Shown here: in pieces, positions 8,618-18,584 of the stretch
Numbering within the stretch: the first letter of the stretch is position 1
Layout: the number at the start of each line of letters is the position of its first letter
From: Hoylesella pleuritidis JCM 14110
GTDB taxonomy: Bacteria; Bacteroidota; Bacteroidia; Bacteroidales; Bacteroidaceae
Assembly (NCBI RefSeq): GCF_000613725.1
Contig: NZ_BAJN01000004.1
Location: 1-64,000 of the forward strand
Length of the DNA: 64,000 bases
Reading direction: 5' to 3'
Made by a program: the position numbers and the translations under genes
The notes under the pieces: model-generated
The model's database searches: none
What the model saw: only the letters and a program-made list of their open reading frames with translations
What the model was told of the DNA's origin: nothing

Positions 8618-9622
8618 ATGACCTATACAGCACAAGATTATAAGAAGGGGCAACCACGTTGGTGCCCCGGCTGCGGAGACCATTTCTTTCTTGCATCACT
8701 GCATAAAGCAATGGCCGAATTAAGCATTCCGCCTTACGAAACGGCCGTTATCTCGGGCATTGGATGTTCAAGTCGATTGCCGTATTATATGAATACGTAT
8801 GCGATGCAGACCGTTCATGGTCGGGCGGCAGCCATTGCCACGGGGGCAAAAGTAACCAATCCCGATCTTACGATATGGCAAGTGAGTGGTGATGGAGATG
8901 GTCTTGCCATCGGCGGTAACCACTTTATACACGCACTTCGACGCAATGTCGATATCAATATTATTCTCTTGAACAACCGCATTTACGGTTTGACGAAAGG
9001 TCAGTATTCGCCAACCTCTCCGCGTGGATTCGTTTCCAAGTCGTCGCCTTACGGTACCGTGGAGGATCCTTTCAGGCCGGCTGAACTTACATTCGGTGCT
9101 CGCGGCAAGTTCTTTGCACGTGCCGTGGCCACCGACAGTGCCGGAGTTGTGGAGATAATGAAGGCTGGTTGCCAACACAAAGGTACTTCGGTGTGTGAGA
9201 TTTTGCAGCATTGCGTCATCTTTAATGATGGTGCTTACGATCCCGTTTACACCAGTCCGGGTCGCAAGACCAATGCCATCTATCTGAAACAAGGACAACC
9301 TATGCTCTTCGGAGAGCGCAATGAGTATGGTCTGATGCAAGAAGGCTTCGGCCTGAAAGTGGTGAAACTGGGTGAGAATGGCATTACGGAGCAAGACATT
9401 TTGGTGCACGATGCACACACGGAAGATGCTACGCTCCATATGAAATTGGCCTTGATGGACAACGATAGCGGCTTCCCTGTAGCCTTGGGAGTTATTCGCG
9501 ACGTAGCCGGTCCTACTTATGATCAAGCCGTTAACGAGCAAATCGAAGAAGTGAAAGGCAAGAAACGCTATCATAATTTTACAGAGTTGCTCGAGACTAA
9601 CGATATTTGGGAAGTGAAGTAA
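8618..9622 (+). CDS. korB: 2-oxoacid:ferredoxin oxidoreductase beta subunit
   Basis: 334 residues. The N-terminal CPGCGDH supplies iron-sulfur or metal-binding cysteines. The thiamine diphosphate motif is SGDGDGLAIGGNH, continued by NNRIYGLTKGQYSPTS. It is the catalytic partner of the fused gamma-alpha subunit just upstream and is translated from the same message. The short spacer before it is made of A/C-rich AACAACT repeats and shows no clear Shine-Dalgarno sequence. A hairpin terminator follows at 9655. The length and motif order are typical of KorB; a role as pyruvate or other 2-oxoacid oxidoreductase cannot be excluded from sequence alone. Confidence 0.92.
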   Translation: MTYTAQDYKKGQPRWCPGCGDHFFLASLHKAMAELSIPPYETAVISGIGCSSRLPYYMNTYAMQTVHGRAAAIATGAKVTNPDLTIWQVSGDGDGLAIGGNHFIHALRRNVDINIILLNNRIYGLTKGQYSPTSPRGFVSKSSPYGTVEDPFRPAELTFGARGKFFARAVATDSAGVVEIMKAGCQHKGTSVCEILQHCVIFNDGAYDPVYTSPGRKTNAIYLKQGQPMLFGERNEYGLMQEGFGLKVVKLGENGITEQDILVHDAHTEDATLHMKLALMDNDSGFPVALGVIRDVAGPTYDQAVNEQIEEVKGKKRYHNFTELLETNDIWEVK

Positions 9623-9654
9623 TCCATAATTTTTTGTTTTTATACTATTAGTCA

Positions 9655-9698
9655 GGCAGAGATTCAAGTCGAGAGACCGTGGATCTCTGCCGTTTTTT
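9655..9698 (+). terminator. Rho-independent terminator after korB
   Basis: A perfect 9-bp stem GGCAGAGAT (9655-9663) / ATCTCTGCC (9683-9691) is followed at once by G and six T. Confidence 0.8.
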
Positions 9699-9733
9699 AT
9701 GCGTAAAAGTCGCTTTCATCCGATAAAATTCAC

Positions 9734-9741
9734 TAACTTTG
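9734..9741 (+). promoter_or_regulatory. cysS promoter -7 element
   Basis: TAACTTTG fits TAnnTTTG and is 26 bp upstream of the cysS start codon. Confidence 0.65.
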
Positions 9742-9767
9742 CACACAGATAAACAAGCATTATACCA

Positions 9768-11258
9768 ATGGAACAGAAGTTTTTCGTATATAATACGTTG
9801 ACCCGTTGCAAAGAGTTATTTACCCCGTTGCACGCTCCGAACGTAGGAATGTACGTCTGCGGACCCACTGTTTACGGCGATCCTCACCTCGGACACGCCC
9901 GTCCTGGCATTACTTTCGACGTGCTTTTCCGTTATCTTCAACATCTCGGTTACAAGGTTCGGTATGTCCGGAACATCACCGATGTGGGGCATTTGGAGCA
10001 CGATGCCGATGAGGGCGATGATAAAATAGAGAAGAGGGCGCGCTTAGAGCAACTCGAACCGATGGAGATTGCCCAGCATTACAGCAATCGTTATCACGAC
10101 GCAATGGCTGCACTCAATGTGCTTCCACCCAGTATTGAGCCGCACGCAACGGGTCATATCATCGAGCAAGAGCAGTTAGTCAAGGAGATTTTGGCCAATG
10201 GTTATGCCTACGAAAGCAACGGATCGATTTACTTCGACATAGAAAAATACAACAAAGATCATCATTACGGCATCCTGTCTCACCGCAACTTAGATGACGT
10301 TGTCAATAATAGTCGCGAGCTGGACGGTGTCGGTGAGAAACGTAATCAGGCCGATTTCGCTCTTTGGAAGAAAGCTCAGCCCGAGCATATAATGCGTTGG
10401 CCCAGTCCGTGGAGCGACGGATTCCCCGGTTGGCATTGTGAATGCACGGCGATGGGACGTAAATATCTCGGTGCGCATTTTGATATACACGGGGGCGGAA
10501 TGGACTTAGTCTTCCCGCATCACGAATGCGAAATCGCACAGGCTGTGGCCAGTCAAGGCGACCAAATGGTGCATTACTGGATGCATAATAATATGATTAC
10601 CGTCAACGGACAGAAGATGGGAAAGAGCCTCGGGAACTTTATTACACTCGAAGAGTTCTTTACCGGCAATCATCCCGGCCTGAAACAGGCTTATACTCCG
10701 ATGACAATTCGCTTCTTCATTCTGTCTGCCCACTATCGCGGAACGGTCGACTTCTCCAACGATGCACTGTTGGCCAGCCAGAAAGGATTAGACCGTTTGA
10801 TGACGGGAATCGCCGATTTAGGGCGTATGCAGCCGTCGGAGATATCGGATGAAACCACCCATTTGTTTGTTTCTCGGTTGCGGCAGCGTTGCTATGATGC
10901 GATGAACGACGACTTGCAGACGCCTGTCGTCATCAGTTGTTTGTTTGAAGCGTGTCACGTTATCAACTCCGTCCTCGATCATAAGGCTGCTATCAGTACT
11001 GATGATCAGAAAGAGTTGGCCGACACGATGCGTCTCTTCACGTTCGATCTCTTGGGTTTGAAGAGCGAGAAAGGTACTGACAACAATGCCCGCGAAAAAG
11101 CTTTCGGCAAGGTGGTAGATATGGTTCTCGAACTCAGAGCTAAGGCCAAGGAGGCCAAAGACTGGGCAACGAGCGACCGAATTCGCGATACTCTCGCACA
11201 AGATGGCTTTGAAGTGAAAGACACCAAAGACGGTGTTACGTGGCGGTTGAATAAATAA
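9768..11258 (+). CDS. cysS: Cysteinyl-tRNA synthetase
   Basis: 496 residues, class I aminoacyl-tRNA synthetase. Visible motifs are the zinc cysteine in [10 protein letters not shown], the HIGH equivalent [17 protein letters not shown] with [15 protein letters not shown] (zinc/amino-acid pocket), and the KMSKS equivalent KMGKS. It charges tRNA-Cys with cysteine using ATP in the cytosol. The C-terminal DALR-type helical domain is present (to residue 496), so the protein is complete. It is flanked by its own promoter and a terminator, which suggests a single-gene unit. Confidence 0.97.
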   Translation: MEQKFFVYNTLTRCKELFTPLHAPNVGMYVCGPTVYGDPHLGHARPGITFDVLFRYLQHLGYKVRYVRNITDVGHLEHDADEGDDKIEKRARLEQLEPMEIAQHYSNRYHDAMAALNVLPPSIEPHATGHIIEQEQLVKEILANGYAYESNGSIYFDIEKYNKDHHYGILSHRNLDDVVNNSRELDGVGEKRNQADFALWKKAQPEHIMRWPSPWSDGFPGWHCECTAMGRKYLGAHFDIHGGGMDLVFPHHECEIAQAVASQGDQMVHYWMHNNMITVNGQKMGKSLGNFITLEEFFTGNHPGLKQAYTPMTIRFFILSAHYRGTVDFSNDALLASQKGLDRLMTGIADLGRMQPSEISDETTHLFVSRLRQRCYDAMNDDLQTPVVISCLFEACHVINSVLDHKAAISTDDQKELADTMRLFTFDLLGLKSEKGTDNNAREKAFGKVVDMVLELRAKAKEAKDWATSDRIRDTLAQDGFEVKDTKDGVTWRLNK

Positions 11259-11267
11259 TAATGGAAG

Positions 11268-11312
11268 CTCCGTCTCCGATTCTTCTCTGAAAGAACAGGA
11301 GATGGAGTTTTT
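11268..11312 (+). terminator. Rho-independent terminator after cysS
   Basis: CTCCGTCTCC (11268-11277) pairs with GGAGATGGAG (11298-11307) with one mismatch and is followed by five T. Confidence 0.75.
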
Positions 11313-11355
11313 CTTATATGTATTTGATAATCAGGTATATATAGAATAGGTGGCG

Positions 11356-11454
11356 ATTAGCGTTAATCGCATTGCGAAAAGCCGTTAAACGCAGGGCATT
11401 TAACCGTTAGTCAGCGTGCATTTAACTGTCAGTTGCAATACAAGTAATGGCTAT
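11356..11454. repeat. Five-site 22-bp phased dyad array (array C)
   Basis: Centres at about 11361, then 11383, 11405, 11427 and 11449. Site 1 (TTAGCGTTAA) lacks one base; site 2 is the AAAGCCGTTAA form. Both module ends are visible: TGATAATCA on the left at 11325-11333, and on the right TCGTATCT (11467-11474) then TGATATACA (11478-11486), 29 bp from the last centre. Confidence 0.9.
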
Positions 11455-11498
11455 TTGAAATGATAATCGTATCTCGTTGATATACAGAAAGATATAAA

Positions 11499-12587
11499 AT
11501 GAATTATCACCACTTATCGATTGCCGACCGACAATTGGCAAAACTCTTTTTCTTTCTCACTTCCCTGCTGCTTATTGGATGTTCTCGCCCAACGAAAAAG
11601 GTGGTAGAGCGCAACGAATTTATCACCGAACGGCTTGTCAAAACCACACCGGTGAAAGACCAAGGGCGCAGTCAACTGTGCTGGCTCTATGGTTTTTTAG
11701 CTACTGTCGAGAGTGAACATCTGATGTCAGGAGACTCTGTGAATCTTTCCGTCGACTATCTCGCGCGGCGTATTTTGGCTGAGGAAACACGGCGATATTA
11801 TCTTTCCGGCGGGCAGACTGACATTTCTCTGCGGGGTATGCCACTGATGGCGCAACACGCATTGACGCAATATGGGGCAGTGCCTTACGATGCTTACTGT
11901 AATCAAAAACCTGTGAACTATGATGTGTTGATGCGTAAACTGATGCGCATTGCAGGTACATATCCTACGTTGTCGACCTTTATTGAGCAGAGCAATGTAC
12001 TGATGGACAACGAAATCGGGGCTGAACCGCAGCACGTTTATATGTTGGGGATGGAGTATACACCGCTGCAATTCGGAGAGAGTGTGTGCAAACCCGACGA
12101 GTATGTGGGGTTGACCAGTTTCACGCACCATCCTTTCGGAAGAACGTTCGTATTTGAAGTGCCCGATAACCGTACACGCGATGCGTTCTTGAATGTGCCT
12201 ATCGGGCAGTTGACAAACCTTATTGAGGCGGCCCTCTCGGCCGGACACGCCGTGTGTTGGGAGGGAGATATGAGCGAGCCCGGCTTCTCTTTCGAGGACG
12301 GAAAGGCCGACATCGTTCCTCGATCGGTCTGCACGCAGGCGGCGAGACAGCGTCTTTTCGAGCGTCGTAAGACCACCGACGACCACGTGATGGAGCTCAT
12401 CGGTCTGGCCCGCGACCATCAAGGGCGTCGTTGGTTCATAGCTAAGAACTCGTGGGGAACGCACAACCGCTACGGCGGATGGATGTATCTGTCTCGCGAA
12501 TACGTTTATTTGAAGACTGTAGCCGTGTATTTGCGGCGTGAAGCAGTGAGTAAGTTACAGCCCCATCTCTTGAATTTAGCGGACTGA
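11499..12587 (+). CDS. Papain-like (C1 family) cysteine protease, lipoprotein
   Basis: 362 residues. A hydrophobic stretch ending in the lipobox LLIGC (Cys28) predicts a lipoprotein. The papain-like catalytic set is visible: Gln55 in DQGRSQ, nucleophile Cys61 in LCWLYGFLATVES, His near 296 in DDHVMEL and Asn near 317 in KNSWG. The arrangement resembles the bleomycin hydrolase/aminopeptidase C branch of C1 peptidases, but with membrane anchoring. The substrate is unknown; trimming of peptides at the cell surface or in the periplasm is plausible. It stands alone, between a 22-bp array and the convergent kinase-like gene. Confidence 0.8.
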   Translation: MNYHHLSIADRQLAKLFFFLTSLLLIGCSRPTKKVVERNEFITERLVKTTPVKDQGRSQLCWLYGFLATVESEHLMSGDSVNLSVDYLARRILAEETRRYYLSGGQTDISLRGMPLMAQHALTQYGAVPYDAYCNQKPVNYDVLMRKLMRIAGTYPTLSTFIEQSNVLMDNEIGAEPQHVYMLGMEYTPLQFGESVCKPDEYVGLTSFTHHPFGRTFVFEVPDNRTRDAFLNVPIGQLTNLIEAALSAGHAVCWEGDMSEPGFSFEDGKADIVPRSVCTQAARQRLFERRKTTDDHVMELIGLARDHQGRRWFIAKNSWGTHNRYGGWMYLSREYVYLKTVAVYLRREAVSKLQPHLLNLAD

Positions 12588-12661
12588 AAACTCATTCGAT
12601 ACTTGAGCGATGAGCTCGTTCACTTGTTTATTTGTCCACTCGTTTGCTCCTCTAAACTTGT

Positions 12662-14323
12662 TCAATACTTAAACGATGAACCTCCGAGGAACTCGCGGAG
12701 CAATGAAGTGGGCGGCAGACTACGATTCGGAATCTGAGAGAAATACTTCAAAAACTTGCGCAACCGATAGGCTTCGGCGTATTCTTCGCAATTCTCTGGC
12801 ACCATCTCCAACAACGGTTCGGCCTGTGCTTTGATAACCGCCAGCTCGAAAAGCATTGCTGTATTGAACATTACATCGGCATTTTCCTGGTACGGGAATA
12901 TCCACTTATTCTCCCCGGCACGTACACTCGGCCAACGATGGATCGTTTCCTGTGCTGTACAACCGCGGTATTTATTGTCTCGGATGATGCGACGCAGCAG
13001 TCGGTTGTCTGTTGTGGGAATGTAATTGTGGTCATCTAATAGGATGGTTGTCAGTGCCGAAGCATAGATTTTGAACTTCTGTGCAGCCGGAATGCGGTCG
13101 GTGAGCTGCGGGTTGAGTGCGTGAATGCCCTCGACTACCAACACATTATTGTCAGCAAGCTGCAAACGGCGGCCTCCCTTTTCGCTCTTCCCGGTCTGAA
13201 AATTATATTTTGGCAGTTCCACTTCTTCTCCCCGGAAGAGCGCTTGAAACTGTTCGTTGATGAGCGGAATGTCAAGTGCATAGATGCTTTCATAGTCGAG
13301 CTCTCCCTTTTCGTCCTTAGGTGTGAGTTCACGATTCACAAAATAATCGTCGAGTGATATCTGAACGGGTTTGATTCCGCTTGCCAAAAGCTGCACCGAG
13401 AGGCGTTTGCAGAAGGTAGTCTTGCCGCTTGACGACGGTCCTGCAATCAAAACCACTCGCGTTCCGCGGCGTTCAGCAATCTGATCGGCAATTTGCGAAA
13501 TACGTTTCTCCTGTAATGCTTCCGATACGTTGATAAGATCGGTGGTGTGTCCTTGCTTTACTGCCTCGTTAAAGTCGCCTACTGTCGTGATGCCTAAGAT
13601 GCTTTGCCAGCGTTGATGCTCCTTAAATACCTCGAACATCTTATCTTGCGGCACCATCTCTCCAAGTTTTCCGGGGTCTTGAAGAGATGGAATACGCAGC
13701 AAAACACCGTCGTAATATTTCTCAATTCCAAAGAGATAGATCTGCGAAGTATTGGTAAGCATCGACCCGTAATAGTAATCCTTATAATCGTCAATTGTAT
13801 AATAAGTGGTATAGAGCGATCCCGAGCTTTCGAGGAGCTTGACTTTGGCTCCGTCTCCCAAGCTGCGGAACATATTGATAGCATCTTCTGTGGTGGTTTC
13901 GTGCCGCAGAATGGGGAATCTTGCATCTATAATCTCCTGCATTCGGGTGCGGATTCGGTCGGCGTCTTGCTGCATAACGGGGTGTCCCAGTTGCAGATTG
14001 CAGAAGTAACCGTTAGAAACCGGCGTGTCGATTACTACTTCGCTGCCGGGGTAAAGGTCGTGAACGGCTTTGCAAAGAACGAAGAACAACGATCGCGTGT
14101 AAGCACGAGAACCCGACGCAGAATGCATATCCAAGAACTCCACATCTTTGTTATGGAACACCCGGAAGTGCATTCCCTCTACCTTATTGTTGACCTTTGC
14201 GCTGATAGGTCCATACGGCATAGCGAGCTGAAAATCACGAAAAATGTCAGAAAGTGTGCTTCCGATAGCAACGTTTTGAGTTTTTTTATTATTTTTGCAA
14301 CGGATTTGTATTGATTGTTTCAT
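12662..14323 (-). CDS. Uridine-kinase-like protein with N-terminal TGS/ThrRS-type domains
   Basis: 553 residues. The N-terminal 60 or so residues resemble a TGS domain and are followed by a region like the threonyl-tRNA synthetase second additional domain. The C-terminal half is a P-loop kinase of the phosphoribulokinase/uridine kinase family: Walker A GPSSSGKTTFCKR (near residue 290), DDYFVNRELTPKDEKGE, and VVEGIHALNPQLTD. It likely phosphorylates a nucleoside or related substrate; the attached TGS/SAD unit hints at RNA or ribosome-linked control, which is inference. The gene converges with the C1 protease across a 74-bp spacer of A/T-rich repeats. Confidence 0.8.
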   Translation of the reverse strand: MKQSIQIRCKNNKKTQNVAIGSTLSDIFRDFQLAMPYGPISAKVNNKVEGMHFRVFHNKDVEFLDMHSASGSRAYTRSLFFVLCKAVHDLYPGSEVVIDTPVSNGYFCNLQLGHPVMQQDADRIRTRMQEIIDARFPILRHETTTEDAINMFRSLGDGAKVKLLESSGSLYTTYYTIDDYKDYYYGSMLTNTSQIYLFGIEKYYDGVLLRIPSLQDPGKLGEMVPQDKMFEVFKEHQRWQSILGITTVGDFNEAVKQGHTTDLINVSEALQEKRISQIADQIAERRGTRVVLIAGPSSSGKTTFCKRLSVQLLASGIKPVQISLDDYFVNRELTPKDEKGELDYESIYALDIPLINEQFQALFRGEEVELPKYNFQTGKSEKGGRRLQLADNNVLVVEGIHALNPQLTDRIPAAQKFKIYASALTTILLDDHNYIPTTDNRLLRRIIRDNKYRGCTAQETIHRWPSVRAGENKWIFPYQENADVMFNTAMLFELAVIKAQAEPLLEMVPENCEEYAEAYRLRKFLKYFSQIPNRSLPPTSLLREFLGGSSFKY

Positions 14324-14406
14324 TTCCTTTTAAAGAATAATGTTGCGTAAAGGTAAGCAAAAAACGCGTAGAGTGACATTGCGACTCACATAAATTAGAT
14401 AAAAAT

Positions 14407-16116
14407 ATGTCGATTTGGATTTTCTTAAAACTTATCGGTTCGCTGGCCCTTTTGATGTATGGTATGAAATCGATGAGTGAAAGTTTGCAGAAGATGGCAG
14501 GTTCGCAGCTGCGCCACGTGCTGCAAGCGATGACTACAAACCGCTTTACAGGAATGATAACCGGTATGTTCGTGACAGCCGCCGTACAGTCTTCTACAGC
14601 CACGACTGTGATGACCGTTTCGTTCGTTAACGCCGGATTGCTCACGCTTGCACAGGCAATCTCGGTCATAATGGGTGCAAACATCGGAACGACTCTCACT
14701 GCCTGGATTATGAGTGCAGGCTTTTCATTCAACATCACCGACTTTGTCTATCCCGCATTCTTCATTGCCATTATCCTGATTTATAATAAACGGCGCAAGA
14801 ATATAGGCGATTTCCTCTTCGGCGTGGCGTTTATGTTCCTTGGATTGGGCACACTCCGCCAGACGGGTATCGATATGGACCTGGCCCATAATCAGCCAGT
14901 GCTCGACTTCTTTTCCTCCTTTGACTCCGACAGTTTTATCACAACGATCGTCTTCTTGCTGCTCGGCAGCGTGCTGACGATGTGTGTTCAGTCGTCAGCA
15001 GCCATTATGGCCATCACGATGATCCTGTGTTCGAGTGGCGTTCTGCCCATATATCAAGGCATTGCATTGGTCATGGGTGAGAACATCGGTACCACAGTGA
15101 CATCTAATATCGCTGCATTCACAGCCAATACACAGGCTCGACGGGCTGCATTCGCCCATATGTTCTTCAACGTTTTCGGCGTGATTTGGATGCTGTGTGT
15201 GTTCAGACCATTCGTGGATATGATCTGTTCGCTTGTCGGTTACGATGAAAACTTAGTGCCAGGAAACGCCGCTTTCATTGCAAATGCTGCCAAACTCTCG
15301 TTTGTTTTGGCTGCTTTCCATACGGTTTTCAACATCACCAATACGATGATTCTTATCTGGTTTATCCACCAAATTGAGAAAATCGTGTGCCGAGTCATCA
15401 AGCCTCGCCGTTCGGAAGACGAAGACGACTTCCGTCTTCGCTTCATCAGCAGCGGTATTTTGCAGACACCCGAACTCTCGGTGTTAGAAGCTCGCAAGGA
15501 GATTCAGTCGTTTGCAGAGCGTATTCAGCGAATGTTCGGTATGGTGCGCGAACTTCTCGGCACGTCCGAAGACAATGTTTTTGTCAAGCTCTTCACCCGA
15601 ATCGAGAAGTATGAAGGCATCAGCGACAATATGGAAATCGAAATAGCGAAGTATCTCGATCAAGTGAGCGATGCCCATTTAAGCGATGAAACCAAAGCGA
15701 ATATCCGTGCGATGCTGCGCGAAATCAGCGAACTTGAAAGCATCGGAGACAGTTGTTACAACATAGCTCGCACTATTAGCCGCAAAGTAAAGAGTAAAGA
15801 AGACTTCACCGAACGGCAATACGAACACATTCATCAGATGTTCGAACTGACCGACGATGCTCTCTCGCAGATGAATATTATGCTCAACGACCGCAAGGAG
15901 AATCTCGACGTCAACCGTTCGTTCAACATTGAGAACGAGATCAACAACTATCGCAACCAGTTGAAGAGTGAAAACATCAACGATGTAAACGATCATCTCT
16001 ATACCTATGCTATCGGAACGATGTATATGGACATTATTGCCGAATGTGAAAAGCTCGGCGATTACGTTGTCAATGTAGTCGAAGCGCGTATGGGTACGCG
16101 GCAACGCGAAGCGTGA
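14407..16116 (+). CDS. Na/phosphate cotransporter family protein with PhoU-like tail
   Basis: 569 residues. The N-terminal 330 residues are hydrophobic, with the duplicated Na/Pi signature: QSSTATTVMTVSFVNAGLL with GANIGTTLTAW, and QSSAAIMAITMIL with GENIGTTVTSN. The soluble C-terminal part (from about 355) is helical and PhoU-like (REISELESIGDSCYNIARTI, ECEKLGDYVVNVVEAR). It is predicted to sit in the inner membrane and move phosphate with sodium, or act in phosphate export as proposed for E. coli YjbB. It is a single gene with a strong terminator. Confidence 0.9.
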   Translation: MSIWIFLKLIGSLALLMYGMKSMSESLQKMAGSQLRHVLQAMTTNRFTGMITGMFVTAAVQSSTATTVMTVSFVNAGLLTLAQAISVIMGANIGTTLTAWIMSAGFSFNITDFVYPAFFIAIILIYNKRRKNIGDFLFGVAFMFLGLGTLRQTGIDMDLAHNQPVLDFFSSFDSDSFITTIVFLLLGSVLTMCVQSSAAIMAITMILCSSGVLPIYQGIALVMGENIGTTVTSNIAAFTANTQARRAAFAHMFFNVFGVIWMLCVFRPFVDMICSLVGYDENLVPGNAAFIANAAKLSFVLAAFHTVFNITNTMILIWFIHQIEKIVCRVIKPRRSEDEDDFRLRFISSGILQTPELSVLEARKEIQSFAERIQRMFGMVRELLGTSEDNVFVKLFTRIEKYEGISDNMEIEIAKYLDQVSDAHLSDETKANIRAMLREISELESIGDSCYNIARTISRKVKSKEDFTERQYEHIHQMFELTDDALSQMNIMLNDRKENLDVNRSFNIENEINNYRNQLKSENINDVNDHLYTYAIGTMYMDIIAECEKLGDYVVNVVEARMGTRQREA

Positions 16117-16143
16117 TTAGAGATTAGATACGAAAATATGAGC

Positions 16144-16196
16144 GGCTGAAAAGACGGTACAAAACATCTCTGTGCCATCTTTTCAGCCTTTTTTCT
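16144..16196 (+). terminator. Rho-independent terminator after Na/Pi transporter
   Basis: GGCTGAAAAGACGGTAC pairs with GTGCCATCTTTTCAGCC (ends at 16188) and is followed by a run of T. Confidence 0.9.
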
Positions 16197-16269
16197 TTTT
16201 ACGTTTTATTATCGCCAAAACATAACAGCATATACTTATTTGCAGAGAAGGATAGAGAGACCGTTCTGA

Positions 16270-16368
16270 TTAACAGTTAATCACGCTGCAACTAACCGTT
16301 AATCGGTGCGCAATTAACGGTTAAACGAAGGGTGACTAACGGTTAGTTGCGCGACATTTAACGGTTAA
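16270..16368. repeat. Five-site 22-bp phased dyad array (array D)
   Basis: Centres at 16275, 16297, 16319, 16341 and 16363. Sites 3 and 5 are perfect TTAACGGTTAA. The right nonamer reads TGTTTTTCG at 16392-16400, exactly 29 bp from the last centre (7 of 9 to TGATTTTCA). The left end is not evident. It lies between a terminator and the rimP promoter, so it is probably outside both transcripts. Confidence 0.92.
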
Positions 16369-16508
16369 TGAGAAGCAGGGTGTCTGTTTGTTGTTTTTCG
16401 ATTGAAATAAAACTTTTTTTGATCGGAATAAAAAACACAGGGAGTTTTATGTGAATCGGCCGATCGAAAATATCTCAGGAAATGCTTGGTTATGTGCGGA
16501 AATGTTCG

Positions 16509-16516
16509 TAACTTTG
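16509..16516 (+). promoter_or_regulatory. rimP-nusA-infB promoter -7 element
   Basis: TAACTTTG is followed by CACC. It lies 63 bp upstream of the rimP start and rules out the longer ORF start at 16451. Confidence 0.7.
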
Positions 16517-16579
16517 CACCGTTCAGTGGAATGGGGGGCTCTGATAAGAGCTCCTCATTCTGTTTTTAATAAATTATTT

Positions 16580-17047
16580 ATGATTGACAAGAAGATCGTA
16601 AAAACGTTAGTCGATGAGTGGCTTACAGGAAAAGACTACTTTTTAGTAGGTATTGAGATCAGCCAAGACGATAAAATCGTGGTGGAAATCGACCACGCCG
16701 AGGGCGTATGGATTGAAGACTGCGTAGAATTAAGCCGTTACATTGAGGATCATCTCAGCCGAGACGAAGAAGATTATGAGCTGGAAGTAGGTTCGGCAGG
16801 GCTTGGTCAGCCTTTCAAAGTGCCGCAACAGTACATCAATTTCATTGGGAAAGAGGTGGAAGTGATGGACTCCGAGGGCAAGAAAATCAAAGGAATTTTG
16901 ACCAATGTGGATGGGGACGACTTCACGGTCACGGTTCGTGAAAAGGTGAAAGTAGAAGGAAAGAAGCGCCCCGAACTGCAAGATGTGGTGCACGAGTATC
17001 AAATGGACAAAGTGAAATATACGAAATACATCATCGACTTTAAGTAA
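16580..17047 (+). CDS. rimP: Ribosome maturation factor RimP
   Basis: 155 residues. The start MIDKKIVKTLVDEWL is chosen because the promoter lies between it and an upstream Met. Family features are DYFLVGIEISQDDKIVVEID, the central VELSRYIEDHL, LEVGSAGLGQPF (the usual VSSPGLDRPL motif in diverged form), and a C-terminal SH3-like part (GKEVEVMDSEGKKIKGILTN). It helps assemble the 30S subunit in the cytosol. It opens the classic rimP-nusA-infB operon. Confidence 0.93.
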   Translation: MIDKKIVKTLVDEWLTGKDYFLVGIEISQDDKIVVEIDHAEGVWIEDCVELSRYIEDHLSRDEEDYELEVGSAGLGQPFKVPQQYINFIGKEVEVMDSEGKKIKGILTNVDGDDFTVTVREKVKVEGKKRPELQDVVHEYQMDKVKYTKYIIDFK

Positions 17048-17198
17048 GTCTTTTCGTTTTTTAACCTTGAAGTCGGCGGAGGTTGCAGTAAACGAACTTT
17101 CGAGTTACTATTGTTCTATACTCGACGAAAGCGAAACCTCACCTGCTCATCAACTTAAAAGCGAATGAACTCAGAAAAAATAAAATTCAAAAACTTAT

Positions 17199-18463
17199 AT
17201 GGCACTAAGAAAAAAGGATGAAGAGACAATCAGTATGATTGATACTTTCAGGGAGTTTAAAGACACAAAGAATATCGATCGCACTACTTTGGTGAGCGTA
17301 CTCGAAGAGAGTTTCCGCAACGTTTTGACCAAAATATTCGGCAGCGATGAGAATTTTGACGTCATTGTAAACCCTGATAAGGGCGACTTTGAAATCTATC
17401 GCAATCGTATTGTGGTAGCAGACGGAGATGTGGAAGACGAAAACAAGCAAATTGCTCTTGCTGAAGCGCAGAAGATCGAACCCGATTATGAGGTGGGCGA
17501 AGACGTTTCCGAACGCGTAGATTTTGCCAAATTCGGACGCCGCGCCATACTGACGCTTCGCCAAACACTGGCTTCCAAGATCCTCGAACTTGAACATGAC
17601 TCTTTATATAATAAGTATAAGGACCGCGTGGGACAGATTATTTCGGGTGAGGTTTATCAGATATGGAAACGCGAAGTCTGGTAGTTGACGACGAAAACAA
17701 TGAGTTAATTCTGCCGAAGTCTGAACAAATCCCCTCAGATCAGTATCACAAGGGCGAGACTTTGCGCGCCGTCATCCTGCGAGTGGATAATGAAAACAAC
17801 AATCCGAAGATCATTTTGAGTCGCACCAGTCCTGTGTTCCTCGAACGATTGTTGGAAGCTGAGGTGCCCGAAATCAATGACGGACTTATCTCTATCAAGC
17901 GAATCGCCCGGATGCCAGGTGAAAGAGCCAAGGTGGCTGTTGAGAGTTACGACGAGCGAATAGACCCCGTGGGAGCCTGTGTGGGCGTCAAGGGTAGTCG
18001 TGTTCACGGCATTGTGCGTGAGCTCTGCAATGAAAACATCGACGTAATCAATTACACTTCCAACACGAAACTCTTCATTCAGCGTGCCCTTAGTCCTGCA
18101 CGTGTGAGCAGCATTACGCTCGATGAGGAGAATCATAAGGCTGAAGTATTCCTCCAACCGGAAGAAGTTTCATTGGCAATCGGCCGTAGCGGGCTCAACA
18201 TTAAGCTTGCCTCGATGCTCACCGAATTTACAATCGATGTGTTCAGAGAAGTTGCCGGCGACGAGGGAGACGAAGATATCTATCTCGATGAGTTTGCAGA
18301 TGAAATTGATCAGTGGGTTATTGATGCCATCAAGGCCATTGGTCTTGATACGGCTAAGGCTGTACTCAATGCTCCTCGGGAGATGTTGATCGAGAAAGCC
18401 GACCTTGAAGAGGAGACTGTCGACAACATGCTGCGCGTGCTCCAAGCCGAATTTGAACGGTAA
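17199..18463 (+). CDS. nusA: Transcription termination/antitermination factor NusA (frameshifted near 17679)
   Basis: Read directly, the frame stops at 17684 (REVW then TAG). One extra T at 17679 gives REVLVVDDENNELILP and a continuous 421-residue NusA. Domains are the RNA-polymerase-binding N-terminal domain (residues 1 to about 135), S1 (ISGEVYQIWKREV onward), KH1 (PGERAKVAVES, DPVGACVGVKGSRV) and KH2 (EVSLAIGRSGLNIKLAS). An acidic C-terminal helical segment ends in VLQAEFER. It modulates pausing, termination and antitermination. NusA is generally essential, so the break is probably not real. The 150-bp spacer before it contains A/C-rich AACTCA-type repeats. Confidence 0.92.
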
Positions 18464-18584
18464 TGGGCACCCCGTTATAGGAGCGCACGGCGGCGTGTGC
18501 GTTCTTTCCAACCAGCAAACGATTACCAACGGAACGTAACGCCGATGCGTCCCAACACCTATCAACAGAAAAGAGAGATATTCA